A DNA stretch of 64,000 nt from Flavobacterium sasangense DSM 21067. Its GTDB lineage: Bacteria; Bacteroidota; Bacteroidia; Flavobacteriales; Flavobacteriaceae. The DNA lies in NCBI RefSeq assembly GCF_000686885.1, contig NZ_JMLU01000001.1, positions 1 to 64,000 on the forward strand, in the 5' to 3' direction. Numbering within the stretch: the stretch's first letter is position 1; each line of letters starts with the position of its first letter. Position numbers and translations under genes: made by a program. Below, piece by piece: positions 32,169-41,945 of this stretch. Below the pieces are notes generated by a model. The model was not told the origin of the DNA and made no database searches. It saw nothing but the letters and a program-made list of their open reading frames with translations.

Positions 32169-33204
32169 TATAGCATCGTATTATATCAATTTCCATTTCT
32201 AACGGAATATCATTTTCAATATGCTGAAATAATTGATTGGCTAAATAAGGACCAAGCATTACACCGCGAGTTCCTAAACCATTTAAAACATGTAATTGCG
32301 AATGTGTGGGATGTGTTCCTACTAATGGCCTCCTATCTTTAACTGTAGGTCGAACACCTGCAAAATGTTTCACAATTTCAAAATCGCATGATATTAATTC
32401 GGATAATTTTTCGCTTAATTCTTGTTTTCCTTCTTCGGTTGGAACATTCGTTTTGTCTTTCCAATCGTAAGTGGCCCCGACTTTATACAAATCATTTCCA
32501 ATTGGAAGTATAAATACACTTGACTTTATCACCACGTCTAAATCTAAATTTGGCGCTTTGATGATGAGTAATTCGCCTTTTGTTCCATCCAAAGGCAAAT
32601 CATTAAAATAAGGATTGGCATGTAATCCAAAACCTTCAGCAAAAATGATGTGTTTCGCTTTTATATTATTATATTGAATTCCGTCTTCTAGAAAATCGAT
32701 TTCATCATAGTTAAAACCTTCATTAGAAAAGCAATTTAGGTCTTGCAAATATTTAGTATAAGCTTCAATCAAAGTTGAAATTTCTAAATAGCCCGTATGA
32801 TTAACCTTTCCGTAGTGAAATGGAGAAGCAATATTTTTATAAGAACTTGTAACTAGTTTAGCGTCTAAAAAAGGAGCTAAATTTGGCTTATCTGCTGCTT
32901 GAAACCAATTATTTTGTTCTTCAGCAGAATATAATTTACGAAGTATTGGCAATTCAAAATCAAAAACTACATTCAACTTGGATTGCATATTATGGTACAA
33001 AGGAAAAGCAAAATCTATTTGCTCCTTAGCTTTCCAAACTTCACTGAAACGTTTTAAAACTACAGGGTTGTATAATCCACCAGCTACACGAGATGAAGGT
33101 TGCGAATTGTTATCAAAAACAAAAATTGATTTATTGTTTTGTAAAGCAATTTCCGCAAATGAAATTCCGGCTAAACCATTTCCAACGATTATAAAATCTA
33201 TCAT
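32152..33204 (-). CDS. FAD-dependent oxidoreductase (DAO family)
   Basis: The product has 350 residues. The N-terminal Rossmann motif is DFIIVGNGLAGISFAE (about 3-18, GxGxxG), followed by SSRVAGGLYNPVVLKRF. The C-terminal segment HFAGVRPTVKDRRPLVGTHP and LHVLNGLGTRGVMLGP (about 300-325) is the FAD-binding end seen in glycine/D-amino-acid oxidase-like proteins such as the MnmC oxidase domain. It is a cytoplasmic flavoenzyme that oxidises an amino-type substrate; the exact substrate is unknown. The last residues KKNRN are encoded in the stem of the terminator, an economical overlap. It lies downstream of the gld cluster but is separated from it by a terminator. Confidence 0.82.
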   Translation of the reverse strand: MIDFIIVGNGLAGISFAEIALQNNKSIFVFDNNSQPSSRVAGGLYNPVVLKRFSEVWKAKEQIDFAFPLYHNMQSKLNVVFDFELPILRKLYSAEEQNNWFQAADKPNLAPFLDAKLVTSSYKNIASPFHYGKVNHTGYLEISTLIEAYTKYLQDLNCFSNEGFNYDEIDFLEDGIQYNNIKAKHIIFAEGFGLHANPYFNDLPLDGTKGELLIIKAPNLDLDVVIKSSVFILPIGNDLYKVGATYDWKDKTNVPTEEGKQELSEKLSELISCDFEIVKHFAGVRPTVKDRRPLVGTHPTHSQLHVLNGLGTRGVMLGPYLANQLFQHIENDIPLEMEIDIIRCYKKNRN

Positions 33205-33215
33205 GGTGTAAAATT

Positions 33216-33248
33216 AAAAAACTCTTACCAAATGGTAAGAGTTTTTTA
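33216..33248 (-). terminator. Terminator at the end of gldKLMN
   Basis: AACTCTTACC (33220-33229) pairs with GGTAAGAGTT (33234-33243) around a loop of four bases, flanked by As and Ts so that a T-run follows on the minus strand. It separates gldN from the oxidoreductase gene. Confidence 0.85.
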
Positions 33249-33269
33249 AATGAAATTGGAGAAATACTA

Positions 33270-34199
33270 TTAATAATTCCACATATCTTGTTCAAAGTCA
33301 CGAATCTTTTCTTTAACACGATCAGATTCTAACAATTGCATTTGAGCGTTTTCTTTCATGTAATCAGCAATCTTACGATCACCGTAAACATTTTCTTCTA
33401 AATAAATCATTCCGCTAAAACGACGTGCGTTTAATAAATGATCGAAAGAGAATGGCATTGCAGAGTTTCTATTATTGAATGCTTTAGCTTCATGTAAAAT
33501 ATCTCTAGTTGATGGGAAATAAACCCAGAACAAATCAATATATTCTAATTCAGCATCATTATTCTTTTTAGAGAAAACGTCTGGAACAACCGGACAAATA
33601 CCTAATAATCTGTATTTTAACTCACCTTGTCTTTTATCGAAATACCAATATCCAACAATACGGTAAGCACTTACATCATAAGCTTCAATCTCAGTTTTTC
33701 TGATAAACTCTTCATCGATTTTCTTCGTACCTTTTCTATAAGCTTCCATATCCTCATTCATTTGTTCACGACCTACGTCAGTAGTATCAACTGTGAATAA
33801 TGAAGATTCAATATCCTTAAGTGTCTTTTTAGTAGTAAAATAACTTGAGTCATAAACTTCTGTAATTTTACCTTCTTTAATACCACTAATTAGCACATTA
33901 TAAAGAGGTCTTCTATCAGGTGAAGACATAACATCACCTTCAACTGGGAAATAAAGAGGGAAGTTAACTCTCTCATCAAGATCAACAAATTCCCAAATAC
34001 GTTTTCCCATTAAGATATCTCTATCATGAACATATCCATAAGGCAAAGGTTTGTCATTATCAGCGCTTAACTCAGCTTCTGTTTTCTTCCCGATTTGATC
34101 AGGTGTCTTAGCATTTAATAAGTTTGACTGAGCAAAAGTAGTAGCACTTAAACCTAATACTAAAATTGCAATACTATTTCTCCAATTCATTTTATTCAT
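33270..34199 (-). CDS. gldN: Type IX secretion / gliding protein GldN
   Basis: The product has 309 residues with a signal peptide (about 1-23, ending TFAQS). The body contains the GldN-type segments DRDILMGKRIWEFVDLDERVNFPLYFP and YWYFDKRQGELKYRLLGICPV, then WVYFPSTRDILHEAKAFN. GldN is a periplasmic protein that, with GldK, forms the outer ring under the outer membrane and is needed for the type IX secretion system and gliding. A second Met at codon 4 is another possible start. It follows gldM by 40 bases and is the last gene before the terminator. Confidence 0.95.
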   Translation of the reverse strand: MNKMNWRNSIAILVLGLSATTFAQSNLLNAKTPDQIGKKTEAELSADNDKPLPYGYVHDRDILMGKRIWEFVDLDERVNFPLYFPVEGDVMSSPDRRPLYNVLISGIKEGKITEVYDSSYFTTKKTLKDIESSLFTVDTTDVGREQMNEDMEAYRKGTKKIDEEFIRKTEIEAYDVSAYRIVGYWYFDKRQGELKYRLLGICPVVPDVFSKKNNDAELEYIDLFWVYFPSTRDILHEAKAFNNRNSAMPFSFDHLLNARRFSGMIYLEENVYGDRKIADYMKENAQMQLLESDRVKEKIRDFEQDMWNY

Positions 34200-34239
34200 T
34201 TTTTATTTGGTTTAAAATATAAACTCAAATTAATTTAAA

Positions 34240-35769
34240 TTATTGTATTTCGTAAGTACAAATAGATACTTTCTTAGCCATCTGATCAATTCCAGAGAAA
34301 CTAGCTTTGATTTCAGAAATAACTACTACATCACCTTTTTGTGCTTTAGCAATTGCAGATTTAGCTCTAGCATCCATTCTATTACCAGAAACTACAATTG
34401 TTGGTTGACCAGGAACTTTAACGTTAAATTGAGTTACGTTAACTGTAACTGGGAAATCGAAGTCTTCCATAACAGCAGTAACAGAACAAACTTCTAAGTT
34501 AGATTTTGGTCCTTTATTTTTCTCTGAACCACCAACTTTTCCTGTTGGAGCAGGTAATCCTTTGATTCTAAATACTTGTGCACTTGACATTGCTTTTCCG
34601 TCAGGCATAGTAGCATTTACGTTTATTTTCACTTCACTTCCTGAACCTGGTTTTAACATAAATTTACCATCACCAACTTTAGTCATTCCTGGAGCACTAG
34701 CATTTACTTTGTTAGAAGCAATACCAGGTACAGAAATAGAAATTGGGTTAGGAACTCCACGGTAAACAACATTCATTTTATCAGCAGAGATAATAGCTTG
34801 GTTAGGACGAGGAACAACAACATAAGTTCCTTCGAATTTTAAAGGAATTTCTTTTCCATCTTCTAAGAAACCAAATTCTCCAGAAATGTTTTGTTCTCCA
34901 ATTCCACCAGCAGTCATCGAAATAACAGCTTGACCGTTTTCAATTTTTCCAGGACCTTTAAATGATGTTGGTTGTGTGTTAGCATCGTAACGACCTAATA
35001 CAACCTTACCTTTTACAGTTTCACCTTGGAAATAAGCATTTTTCTCTAAAACAACGATAGCTTGGAAGTTTTTCATAGAAGCTGCAGTTTTCAATGCATT
35101 TCCTAAGAATAAGTTATAAGCACCAGCTTCTGTATTTTTTACATCATTCTGCATAGCAGTCAAGAATGTTAAAGTAGATACCGCTGGGAAACCTTTAGTT
35201 TTATAATCTAAAAATTTAACTTTAACGTTTTCTCTGTTAGTAATATCTGCTGTAGAAAATTTCTTTTCAATCTCTTTGATAAAAGGAATGTATTTCACAT
35301 CATTTCCTAATACTTTTTTGATATCAGCAACATATTTATCTATTTTAGAAACAATTTCAGTTCCTCTTGGACTGTAACCGTCACCTGCGAACCATTTTTC
35401 ATCAATAGTAGATTTGTCCATAGACTCGAAAGGCAATTTACCATTCTCATCTGGCGCAATACCTTCGGTAACTTCTGCTTTAACTGTTTCTAAGAAAGCA
35501 ACAAAATCTTTAGAGATTTTAGCTACTTCTTTAGCTTTATTAGCTGGCTCAGCATATTTAGCAGGCTCATCAGCTGCTTTAGTATTTAAAGCAGACAATA
35601 AGTTGTTATTTGCTTCTTCAGTTAATTTATTTGATTCAGTAAATTTGTCATTAAAATTACCAAAAGCAGTTAATACTTCTTTTGACATATTTAATGCCAA
35701 CATTGCGATGAAAACCAAGTACATCAGGTTAATCATCTTCTGTCTAGGGGTTAATTTTCCTCCTGCCAT
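34240..35769 (-). CDS. gldM: Type IX secretion / gliding motor protein GldM
   Basis: The product has 509 residues. The N-terminus MAGGKLTPRQKMINLMYLVFIAMLALNMS is the classic GldM start, with one transmembrane helix (about 14-34) that pairs with GldL to form the proton-driven motor. The periplasmic part has four domains that span toward GldKN (repeat Ig-like folds; for example VVVPRPNQAIISADKMNVVYRGVPNP at about 315-340). The gene lies between gldL and gldN in the conserved order. It is one of the core T9SS components, powered by proton motive force. Confidence 0.97.
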   Translation of the reverse strand: MAGGKLTPRQKMINLMYLVFIAMLALNMSKEVLTAFGNFNDKFTESNKLTEEANNNLLSALNTKAADEPAKYAEPANKAKEVAKISKDFVAFLETVKAEVTEGIAPDENGKLPFESMDKSTIDEKWFAGDGYSPRGTEIVSKIDKYVADIKKVLGNDVKYIPFIKEIEKKFSTADITNRENVKVKFLDYKTKGFPAVSTLTFLTAMQNDVKNTEAGAYNLFLGNALKTAASMKNFQAIVVLEKNAYFQGETVKGKVVLGRYDANTQPTSFKGPGKIENGQAVISMTAGGIGEQNISGEFGFLEDGKEIPLKFEGTYVVVPRPNQAIISADKMNVVYRGVPNPISISVPGIASNKVNASAPGMTKVGDGKFMLKPGSGSEVKINVNATMPDGKAMSSAQVFRIKGLPAPTGKVGGSEKNKGPKSNLEVCSVTAVMEDFDFPVTVNVTQFNVKVPGQPTIVVSGNRMDARAKSAIAKAQKGDVVVISEIKASFSGIDQMAKKVSICTYEIQ

Positions 35770-35818
35770 TTTCTTTAAATTAGTTTTTAATTAATAAAAT
35801 ATTTAATGATAAAACTAA

Positions 35819-36451
35819 TTATCCTCTGTTACTCATAGCAGATAACATACCTCCATAAACTGCATTTAAAGATGCAATATTAGAAGTCATAGATTGCATT
35901 TGCTCTTTTAATTTTGCAGCATTTTCAGCAATTTCTTTATTAGCTTGTGCATTTCTATCTGCACTTTCTAATTGAATTTTATATAAATTGTTTAAAGCTT
36001 CCATTTGAGCTGCAGCTGTAGTCATTTCTTCAGCATATTTCTTTTGACCTGCCATAGCATCTACAGTAGGAGAAATTGATTTAGCAGCACCTTCGAAGTT
36101 TTTGATACTATTTCCTAAGCTTGCCATTAATTCACCATCAATTTTAGCTTCTTTTAACATATTATCTAATTTTTGAGATAATAATCCTTGAGCCTCAGCT
36201 GGGTTTTCTTTTTTATCTTTTGGTTTAGCTTCACCACCTGCTAATTCAGGGTAAACTAAAGACCAATCTAATTCGTGTTCTACTGGTTCAAAAGCAGATA
36301 ATGCGAAAATCGCTGCTTCTGTTAATAAACCGATTACAAGCATTGGTCCTGCACCTGGCCAGTGCATTAATTTGAATAATGCTCCAACGATTACTACTGC
36401 CGCTCCCATTCCATAAAGGAATCCCATCACTTTTTTGCTTAAAATTGCCAT
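35819..36451 (-). CDS. gldL: Type IX secretion / gliding motor protein GldL
   Basis: The product has 210 residues. Two transmembrane helices (about 9-28, GFLYGMGAAVVIVGALFKL; about 35-52) are followed by a cytoplasmic tail with a coiled coil (about 85-205). The first helices contain the charged residues GldL needs for proton transfer, such as the Glu in LTEAAIF-type segments. GldL surrounds the GldM dimer to make the inner-membrane motor of the T9SS. The gene lies between gldK and gldM with 50-base gaps, matching the known order. Confidence 0.96.
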   Translation of the reverse strand: MAILSKKVMGFLYGMGAAVVIVGALFKLMHWPGAGPMLVIGLLTEAAIFALSAFEPVEHELDWSLVYPELAGGEAKPKDKKENPAEAQGLLSQKLDNMLKEAKIDGELMASLGNSIKNFEGAAKSISPTVDAMAGQKKYAEEMTTAAAQMEALNNLYKIQLESADRNAQANKEIAENAAKLKEQMQSMTSNIASLNAVYGGMLSAMSNRG

Positions 36452-36504
36452 AATAAATAAAATTTAGTTAGTTAAGTTAATTATATAATAAAATTGGTTA
36501 AATA

Positions 36505-37887
36505 CTATTTTGGTCTAGTCCCTGTTGCCGCTGTACCCATATAATCTTGTACAGTTCTGAATCCAATATAACTTCTTGCAGAATCAGCATACTCATAATC
36601 ACGAGTAGACACTTGTAAGAAATAAGCAACATCTTTCCAAGAACCACCACGAACCACTTTTCTTTGATTCTTCTTATCTGCAACATGAGGATTCATTGTA
36701 GAAACAAATTCATAAGCCTCAGCATAGTAAGAAGACTCAGTCCACTCAGAAACATTACCTGCCATGTTATATAAGTTGAAATCGTTAGGCTCATATGATT
36801 TAGCTTCTACTGTATATAAAGCGCCATCAGCAGCATAATCTCCACGATTTGGTTTGAAGTTAGCCATAAAACATCCTCTATCATTTTTAGCATATGGACC
36901 ACCCCAAGGATATGTACCACTTTCAATTCCACCTCTTGCAGCATATTCCCATTCAGCTTCTGTTGGCAAGCGGAATGAGTTTACTTGATCTCTACCTTTT
37001 TTCTTTTTAATATATGCATTTTTATACATGGTTCTCCATGCACAAAAAGCCTTTGCTTGATTCCAAGAAACTCCCACAACAGGATATTCACTGTAAGCTT
37101 GATGCCAAAAATAATCATTATGCATAGGCTCATTATACGAATAGGCAAAATCTTTAATCCATACTGTAGTATCGGGATAAATTTCAATTGGTGGTGCGTC
37201 CTCATAAAAATTCTTACGCCCTTTCTTTTTAACAGCTTTATTTAAATCAACCTGATTGTATTTGAATTTTAATTTAGAGACATCAATAGTTTTAAGACCA
37301 TTGTAAGATTCAGATTCTGGCAAATACATTGAATCCATTACTTCCACGTAAAATTCATCAGGATATTTAGAAGGTTCTTTTACAAGTTTTACCTTTTTAT
37401 TTAATTTTCTTCCAGCATAAATATCATCATCTGTACCTACACTATAGTAATTTTCATACATGTATTTATCATAAGGAGTCATTTTTTCAGGATCTACATC
37501 TGCGAAAGCAAAATCACCAATACTTCCTCCTTTACCACTTCCTGAACCTGGTTTTTGCCCCTGCTCATCAGCCAATATAGCCAATCGTGTTCTAATTGTT
37601 GAATCTTTTACCCATTCAACAAACTTTCGATACTCTGCATTAGTAATCTCTGTTTCGTCCATGTAAAAAGAACGAACTGTAACGGTTTTAGTAGGTGCGT
37701 CTTGAATATTAGCTAAATCATCATCCGCTTTACCCATAATAAAAGCGCCACCAGGAACTAATGTCATTCCGTAAGGTTTTTCGGGATGCCATTTTCTCCC
37801 TTTAACTCCTACTAATTCTCCTTTATCGCCTTTACCACAACTGATAAATAATGACAAAATTGCTGAAAATGCAACAAACTTCTTCAT
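36505..37887 (-). CDS. gldK: Type IX secretion / gliding lipoprotein GldK
   Basis: The product has 460 residues. The lipoprotein signal MKKFVAFSAILSLFISC has Cys17. A formylglycine-generating-enzyme-like (FGE/sulfatase-modifying) domain covers about 35-455: GMTLVPGGAFIMGKADDD, MDETEITNAEYRKFVEWVKD, FRLPTEAEWEYAARGG and MAGNVSEWTESSYY. GldK forms the outer-membrane-associated ring with GldN. The fold is probably structural only. It is first in gldKLMN, downstream of the arginase-like gene by about 155 bases, and starts the T9SS operon. Confidence 0.96.
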   Translation of the reverse strand: MKKFVAFSAILSLFISCGKGDKGELVGVKGRKWHPEKPYGMTLVPGGAFIMGKADDDLANIQDAPTKTVTVRSFYMDETEITNAEYRKFVEWVKDSTIRTRLAILADEQGQKPGSGSGKGGSIGDFAFADVDPEKMTPYDKYMYENYYSVGTDDDIYAGRKLNKKVKLVKEPSKYPDEFYVEVMDSMYLPESESYNGLKTIDVSKLKFKYNQVDLNKAVKKKGRKNFYEDAPPIEIYPDTTVWIKDFAYSYNEPMHNDYFWHQAYSEYPVVGVSWNQAKAFCAWRTMYKNAYIKKKKGRDQVNSFRLPTEAEWEYAARGGIESGTYPWGGPYAKNDRGCFMANFKPNRGDYAADGALYTVEAKSYEPNDFNLYNMAGNVSEWTESSYYAEAYEFVSTMNPHVADKKNQRKVVRGGSWKDVAYFLQVSTRDYEYADSARSYIGFRTVQDYMGTAATGTRPK

Positions 37888-38041
37888 ATAAACTTGGGTT
37901 AAATGTAATTTCTATTTAAGGGCGTAAACCTATTCAATAATTTTGAAAAAAACAACATTTTTTTCAAAAACGTGTAAAAAATATTAAAATTTAAAATTAT
38001 ATAATTTTTAACATTAGTTAACCGTTTGAAAAATAGTCTTT

Positions 38042-39190
38042 TTAAACAATATTTCTTCTTTGGGCTTTCCACCATCTTTCTGGAATTTCCTGTTCACATG
38101 CAGCTAAATAATCTTCATGTGTACAAGGCAATAACGTATTTCTTTTTAATTTATTATTAACGTTAGTTAAAAAAGGTATTTCAATCCACCATCTTTCAGT
38201 TTTATTACTCTTATAGAAGATTAATTCTTCATCCTCAATAGGAACAATGTACTTTATATAGCTCTCTTTTGTACCAAATGGATACTCATGAGAGCGAAAA
38301 CAAAATCCTTCAATAAAATACCACAACATTTGAGCTGTTAAAACAACTTCATTCCCATTTGGATTAAAATTAAAAATCCCGAAAGACGTTACTTTATCAC
38401 TTATTCCTGCATAACGTGTAAGAGCACAAATTTCTTTTCCTGTAAATCCGTTAGGATTAAAAACATCGAAATTGCCAGAATAAGAAGACTGTACCGATTG
38501 CATATCAACACTAATTAAATCAGCATCTCTAAAAACGGGTTCTGCCACTGCAATATTATTTGAAACCTCTCCTAAACGATAGGCTTCAAAGTATAATTTT
38601 TCGATTAAATCGATTTCTTCTTGCGAATTAAAATAGGTTTGAAATCCTAAATTACTGAAATTAAATAGATTATTAGGCTCCTCTACGATAATTTTCGACA
38701 AATAAGACTCCGAGTCCAATTTATTCTCCTTAGAAAAATCAAATTGATTGTCTACAGAAACCAAATTAACCATTTGATCTAAATTATCATAACCGCGATA
38801 CATCGGATAAGTCAAATCCTGAGTTCCACCAATGACAACAGGAATAATTTGTTTTTTTATTAACTCTGTCATCAGACTTTTTACAACAAAATAGGTGTCT
38901 TCTATACTCGCCCCAGCCTCGATAGTCCCTAAATCAACAATTGAAGCATTCCAATTTCCAGGAAAAAGACTGTAAAATTGCTTTCTAAAGTAGTCAAAAG
39001 AAAAATCATCATTGTCTTTTTCACTTCCTCTAAATTCATTAACCGTGATTATAGCTATAGCAACATTGTCCAAAACCGGAAAATCGGTTTGGGTATGAAA
39101 CACCACTTTCTTTCCCAATGTCTGATTGGATAATGTTGCAATGTATTCTTCTACAGAAGTTGAAATAGGTTGTAAAAAATCAAAAACCAT
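38042..39190 (-). CDS. Arginase-fold protein, probably not catalytic
   Basis: The product has 382 residues, usually annotated as formimidoylglutamase in flavobacteria. The arginase/ureohydrolase layout is visible, but three of the six manganese ligands are changed to glutamine: the GGxHS site reads GGTQD (Q124), the DAHxD site reads DNQFD (D147, Q149, D151), and the SxDxD site reads SVDMQ (D229, Q231). A functional metal centre is therefore unlikely. It lies between topA and gldK, with a 3-base gap to topA on the same strand. A structural or regulatory role near the gliding genes is possible but unproven. Confidence 0.8.
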   Translation of the reverse strand: MVFDFLQPISTSVEEYIATLSNQTLGKKVVFHTQTDFPVLDNVAIAIITVNEFRGSEKDNDDFSFDYFRKQFYSLFPGNWNASIVDLGTIEAGASIEDTYFVVKSLMTELIKKQIIPVVIGGTQDLTYPMYRGYDNLDQMVNLVSVDNQFDFSKENKLDSESYLSKIIVEEPNNLFNFSNLGFQTYFNSQEEIDLIEKLYFEAYRLGEVSNNIAVAEPVFRDADLISVDMQSVQSSYSGNFDVFNPNGFTGKEICALTRYAGISDKVTSFGIFNFNPNGNEVVLTAQMLWYFIEGFCFRSHEYPFGTKESYIKYIVPIEDEELIFYKSNKTERWWIEIPFLTNVNNKLKRNTLLPCTHEDYLAACEQEIPERWWKAQRRNIV

Positions 39191-39193
39191 TGC

Positions 39194-41695
39194 TTATTTC
39201 TTTTTAGCGGTTGTTTTCTTAGCTGGTGCTTTTTTTGTAGCCGTCTTTTTAGCTGGCGTTTTCTTTTCTATCATTTCTTGAACTTGTGCCAACGTTAATT
39301 TAGAAGCATCAACATCTTTGCTCAATTCAATTTTGATTTTGCCCTTTGTAATTACAGAACGACCCCAACGTGCTTTTTCCACTTTGATTCCTTCTTCTTT
39401 CCAATCGTGAATTACTTTATCAATGTCTTTTTGTTGTTTTTCTTCGATTAACTCGTTTAAATCTGATTGCGATAAATTATCGAAGTTATATTTCTTATTT
39501 ACATTGATAAACATTCCATTCCATTTAATGAACGGTCCAAAACGACCCACTCCTTTTTGAATTGGTAATCCATCATAAGTTCCAATTGGCGCATCCGCTT
39601 GAACTTTCTCATCAATCAAACCTTGAGCGGTTTCCATAGTTACATCCATAGGATCCATACCTTTTGGCAATGAAATAAATTGAGAACCAAAACGAACATA
39701 AGGTCCAAAACGACCATTATTCACTTCAATTTCTTCTCCTTTATATGTACCTAATTGTTTTGGAAGTAAAAACAAGTTCAATACTTCTTCTAAAGTAATA
39801 TTTCCAATATTTTGATCTTGACGTAAACTTGCGAATTGCTTGTTTTCATCATCAATATCACCAATTTGAGCCATTGCTCCATATTTTCCTAAACGAACCG
39901 AAACTTGTTTTCCTGAAACCGGATGCACTCCTAATATTCTTTCACCACTTTCTCTATCTGCATTTTTCTCTACATCAACCACATTTGGATGGAAGTGTTT
40001 GTAGAAATCGTTCATCATCTTAGCCCAATCTACTTTTCCTTCTGCAATTTCATCGAAATCCTGCTCCACTTTTGCTGTGAAATTGTAATCTAAAATCGTG
40101 TTGAAGTTTTTTACTAAGAAATCATTCACGATAATTCCGATATCGGTTGGAACTAACTTTCCTTTATCTGAGCCAACATTCTCCGTTAAAACTTGCGATT
40201 TTACTTCACCAGCTTTTAACATCAATTGGTTGTACTTTCTTTCTTGACCTTCAAAACTTCCTTTTTCAACATAAGTTCTGGCGATGATAGTAGAAATAGT
40301 TGGCGCATACGTTGACGGACGACCAATTCCTAATTCTTCTAATTTCTTCACCAAAGAAGCTTCTGTATAACGACTTGGTGGACGTGAAAAACGTTCGGTA
40401 GCCGTGATATAATTATTAGTAAGCTTTTCGTTTACTTTTAATGCTGGTAACATCCCTTCTTGTTCCTCTTCGTCATCATCATGTCCTTCCAAATACACTT
40501 TTAAGAAACCTTCAAATTTAATAACTTCTCCAGTTGCTGTAAACGTTTCTGAATGATTGCTTGCTTCGATTTTTACATTAGTTCTTTCCAACTCTGCATC
40601 GCTCATTTGAGAAGCTAATGTTCTTTTCCAAATCAATTCATACAAACGCGCTTGATCTCTATCGATATCAACCGTATGTCTTGACATATCGGTTGGACGA
40701 ATCGCTTCGTGCGCTTCTTGTGCTCCTTTTGATTTGGTATTGAAGTTTCTCGGTTTAGAAAACTCTTTTCCGTAATAACTGGTAATTTCAGCTTGAGCTG
40801 CTGCCATTGCTTCTTGCGATAAATTCACACTATCCGTTCTCATGTAAGTAATGAGTCCGGCTTCGTATAAACGTTGCGCAATTTGCATGGTAATTCCAAC
40901 AGGCAAATACAATTTTCTTGCTGCTTCTTGTTGCAACGTAGAAGTTGTAAAAGGTGCTGCTGGTGATTTTTTTGTAGGTTTGGTTTCTAAATCCCCCACT
41001 TTATAAGAAGAACCAATATTTTTAGCTAAGAAATCCTCTGCTTCTTTTTTAGTTGCGAAGTTCTTAGGCAATTTTGCTTTGAATGTTTTTCCAGCCTCAT
41101 TAGTGAATTCTGCTGTAATACTGTAAGAAGCTTCTGGTTTGAAATTTTGAATTTCTCTTTCACGCTCCACAATCAAACGAACCGAAACTGATTGTACACG
41201 ACCTGCAGATAAACCTCCTTTAACTTTTTTCCAAAGTACTGGCGATAATTCGTAACCTACTAATCTATCTAAAACCCTACGCGCTTGCTGAGCGTTTACT
41301 AAGTTATAATCAATTCCTCTCGGATTTTCGATTGCTTTTTGAATAGCTGATTTTGTAATCTCGTGAAAAACGATGCGTTTTGTTTTCTCAGGTTTTAATT
41401 TTAATTCTTCAGATAAGTGCCAAGAAATTGCTTCTCCCTCACGGTCCTCATCGGAAGCCAACCAAACCATTTCGGCATTTTTAGCTAATCCTTTTAATTT
41501 GGTCACCAATGCTTTTTTATCTGCCGAAACTTCATATTTAGGTTTAAAACCATTTTCTACATCCACTCCTATTTCTCTCGAAGGCAAGTCCGCAATATGT
41601 CCATAACTCGACTCAACTTGATACTCACTTCCTAGAAATTTCTCGATGGTTTTTGCTTTTGCAGGTGACTCAACGATTACTAAATTCTTTGCCAT
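39194..41695 (-). CDS. topA: DNA topoisomerase I
   Basis: The product has 833 residues from MAKNLVIVESPAKAKTIEKFLG (ATG at 41695; a promoter box at 41715 rules out the longer frame). The TOPRIM domain starts at VIVESPAKA with Mg-binding DEDREGEAI (about 80-88). The catalytic tyrosine lies in EAGLITYMRTDSVN (about 291-304, Tyr in TYMRTDS). C-terminal topo-C zinc-free repeats (RFGPYVRFG, GRFGPFIKWNG) follow, and the protein ends in a lysine/alanine-rich tail (KKTPAKKTATKKAPAKK). It relaxes negative supercoils behind RNA polymerase. The basic tail is common in Bacteroidota. Confidence 0.97.
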   Translation of the reverse strand: MAKNLVIVESPAKAKTIEKFLGSEYQVESSYGHIADLPSREIGVDVENGFKPKYEVSADKKALVTKLKGLAKNAEMVWLASDEDREGEAISWHLSEELKLKPEKTKRIVFHEITKSAIQKAIENPRGIDYNLVNAQQARRVLDRLVGYELSPVLWKKVKGGLSAGRVQSVSVRLIVEREREIQNFKPEASYSITAEFTNEAGKTFKAKLPKNFATKKEAEDFLAKNIGSSYKVGDLETKPTKKSPAAPFTTSTLQQEAARKLYLPVGITMQIAQRLYEAGLITYMRTDSVNLSQEAMAAAQAEITSYYGKEFSKPRNFNTKSKGAQEAHEAIRPTDMSRHTVDIDRDQARLYELIWKRTLASQMSDAELERTNVKIEASNHSETFTATGEVIKFEGFLKVYLEGHDDDEEEQEGMLPALKVNEKLTNNYITATERFSRPPSRYTEASLVKKLEELGIGRPSTYAPTISTIIARTYVEKGSFEGQERKYNQLMLKAGEVKSQVLTENVGSDKGKLVPTDIGIIVNDFLVKNFNTILDYNFTAKVEQDFDEIAEGKVDWAKMMNDFYKHFHPNVVDVEKNADRESGERILGVHPVSGKQVSVRLGKYGAMAQIGDIDDENKQFASLRQDQNIGNITLEEVLNLFLLPKQLGTYKGEEIEVNNGRFGPYVRFGSQFISLPKGMDPMDVTMETAQGLIDEKVQADAPIGTYDGLPIQKGVGRFGPFIKWNGMFINVNKKYNFDNLSQSDLNELIEEKQQKDIDKVIHDWKEEGIKVEKARWGRSVITKGKIKIELSKDVDASKLTLAQVQEMIEKKTPAKKTATKKAPAKKTTAKKK

Positions 41696-41714
41696 TTCAT
41701 ATTTTTTTGAATCG

Positions 41715-41722
41715 CAAAAGTA
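41715..41722 (-). promoter_or_regulatory. Promoter -7 box of topA
   Basis: The minus strand reads TACTTTTG 19 bases before the ATG at 41695, a good match to the -7 consensus. No TTG is seen at the usual -33 spacing. Confidence 0.6.
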
Positions 41723-41889
41723 TAGGTTTTTTTTAAATTTTAACATCTTGAGTTTTTTTTTACCTATAATTAACCAAAATATCAGTCAAATTACTCCTAT
41801 ATATATAGGTATAAAATCCACGAAAAACGGCTACTTAGAAATAAAGAAAAAAATATTTTAAAATTTCATGTTAAACCTTTTCTGCCATC

Positions 41890-41939
41890 TTGTCAGATTT
41901 TATAATTTAGTATTATCTTTGCGTTCCGAATCTTCGGAA
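41890..41939 (+). promoter_or_regulatory. Promoter and leader hairpin of miaB
   Basis: TTG (41890-41892), a 21-base spacer and TATCTTTG (41914-41921) form a good promoter. It is followed at 41924-41939 by the inverted repeat TTCCGAA-TC-TTCGGAA in the 5' leader, seven bases ahead of the start codon. The hairpin could affect miaB translation. The rest of 41723-41889 shows nothing notable. Confidence 0.6.
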
Positions 41940-41945
41940 TGATTA

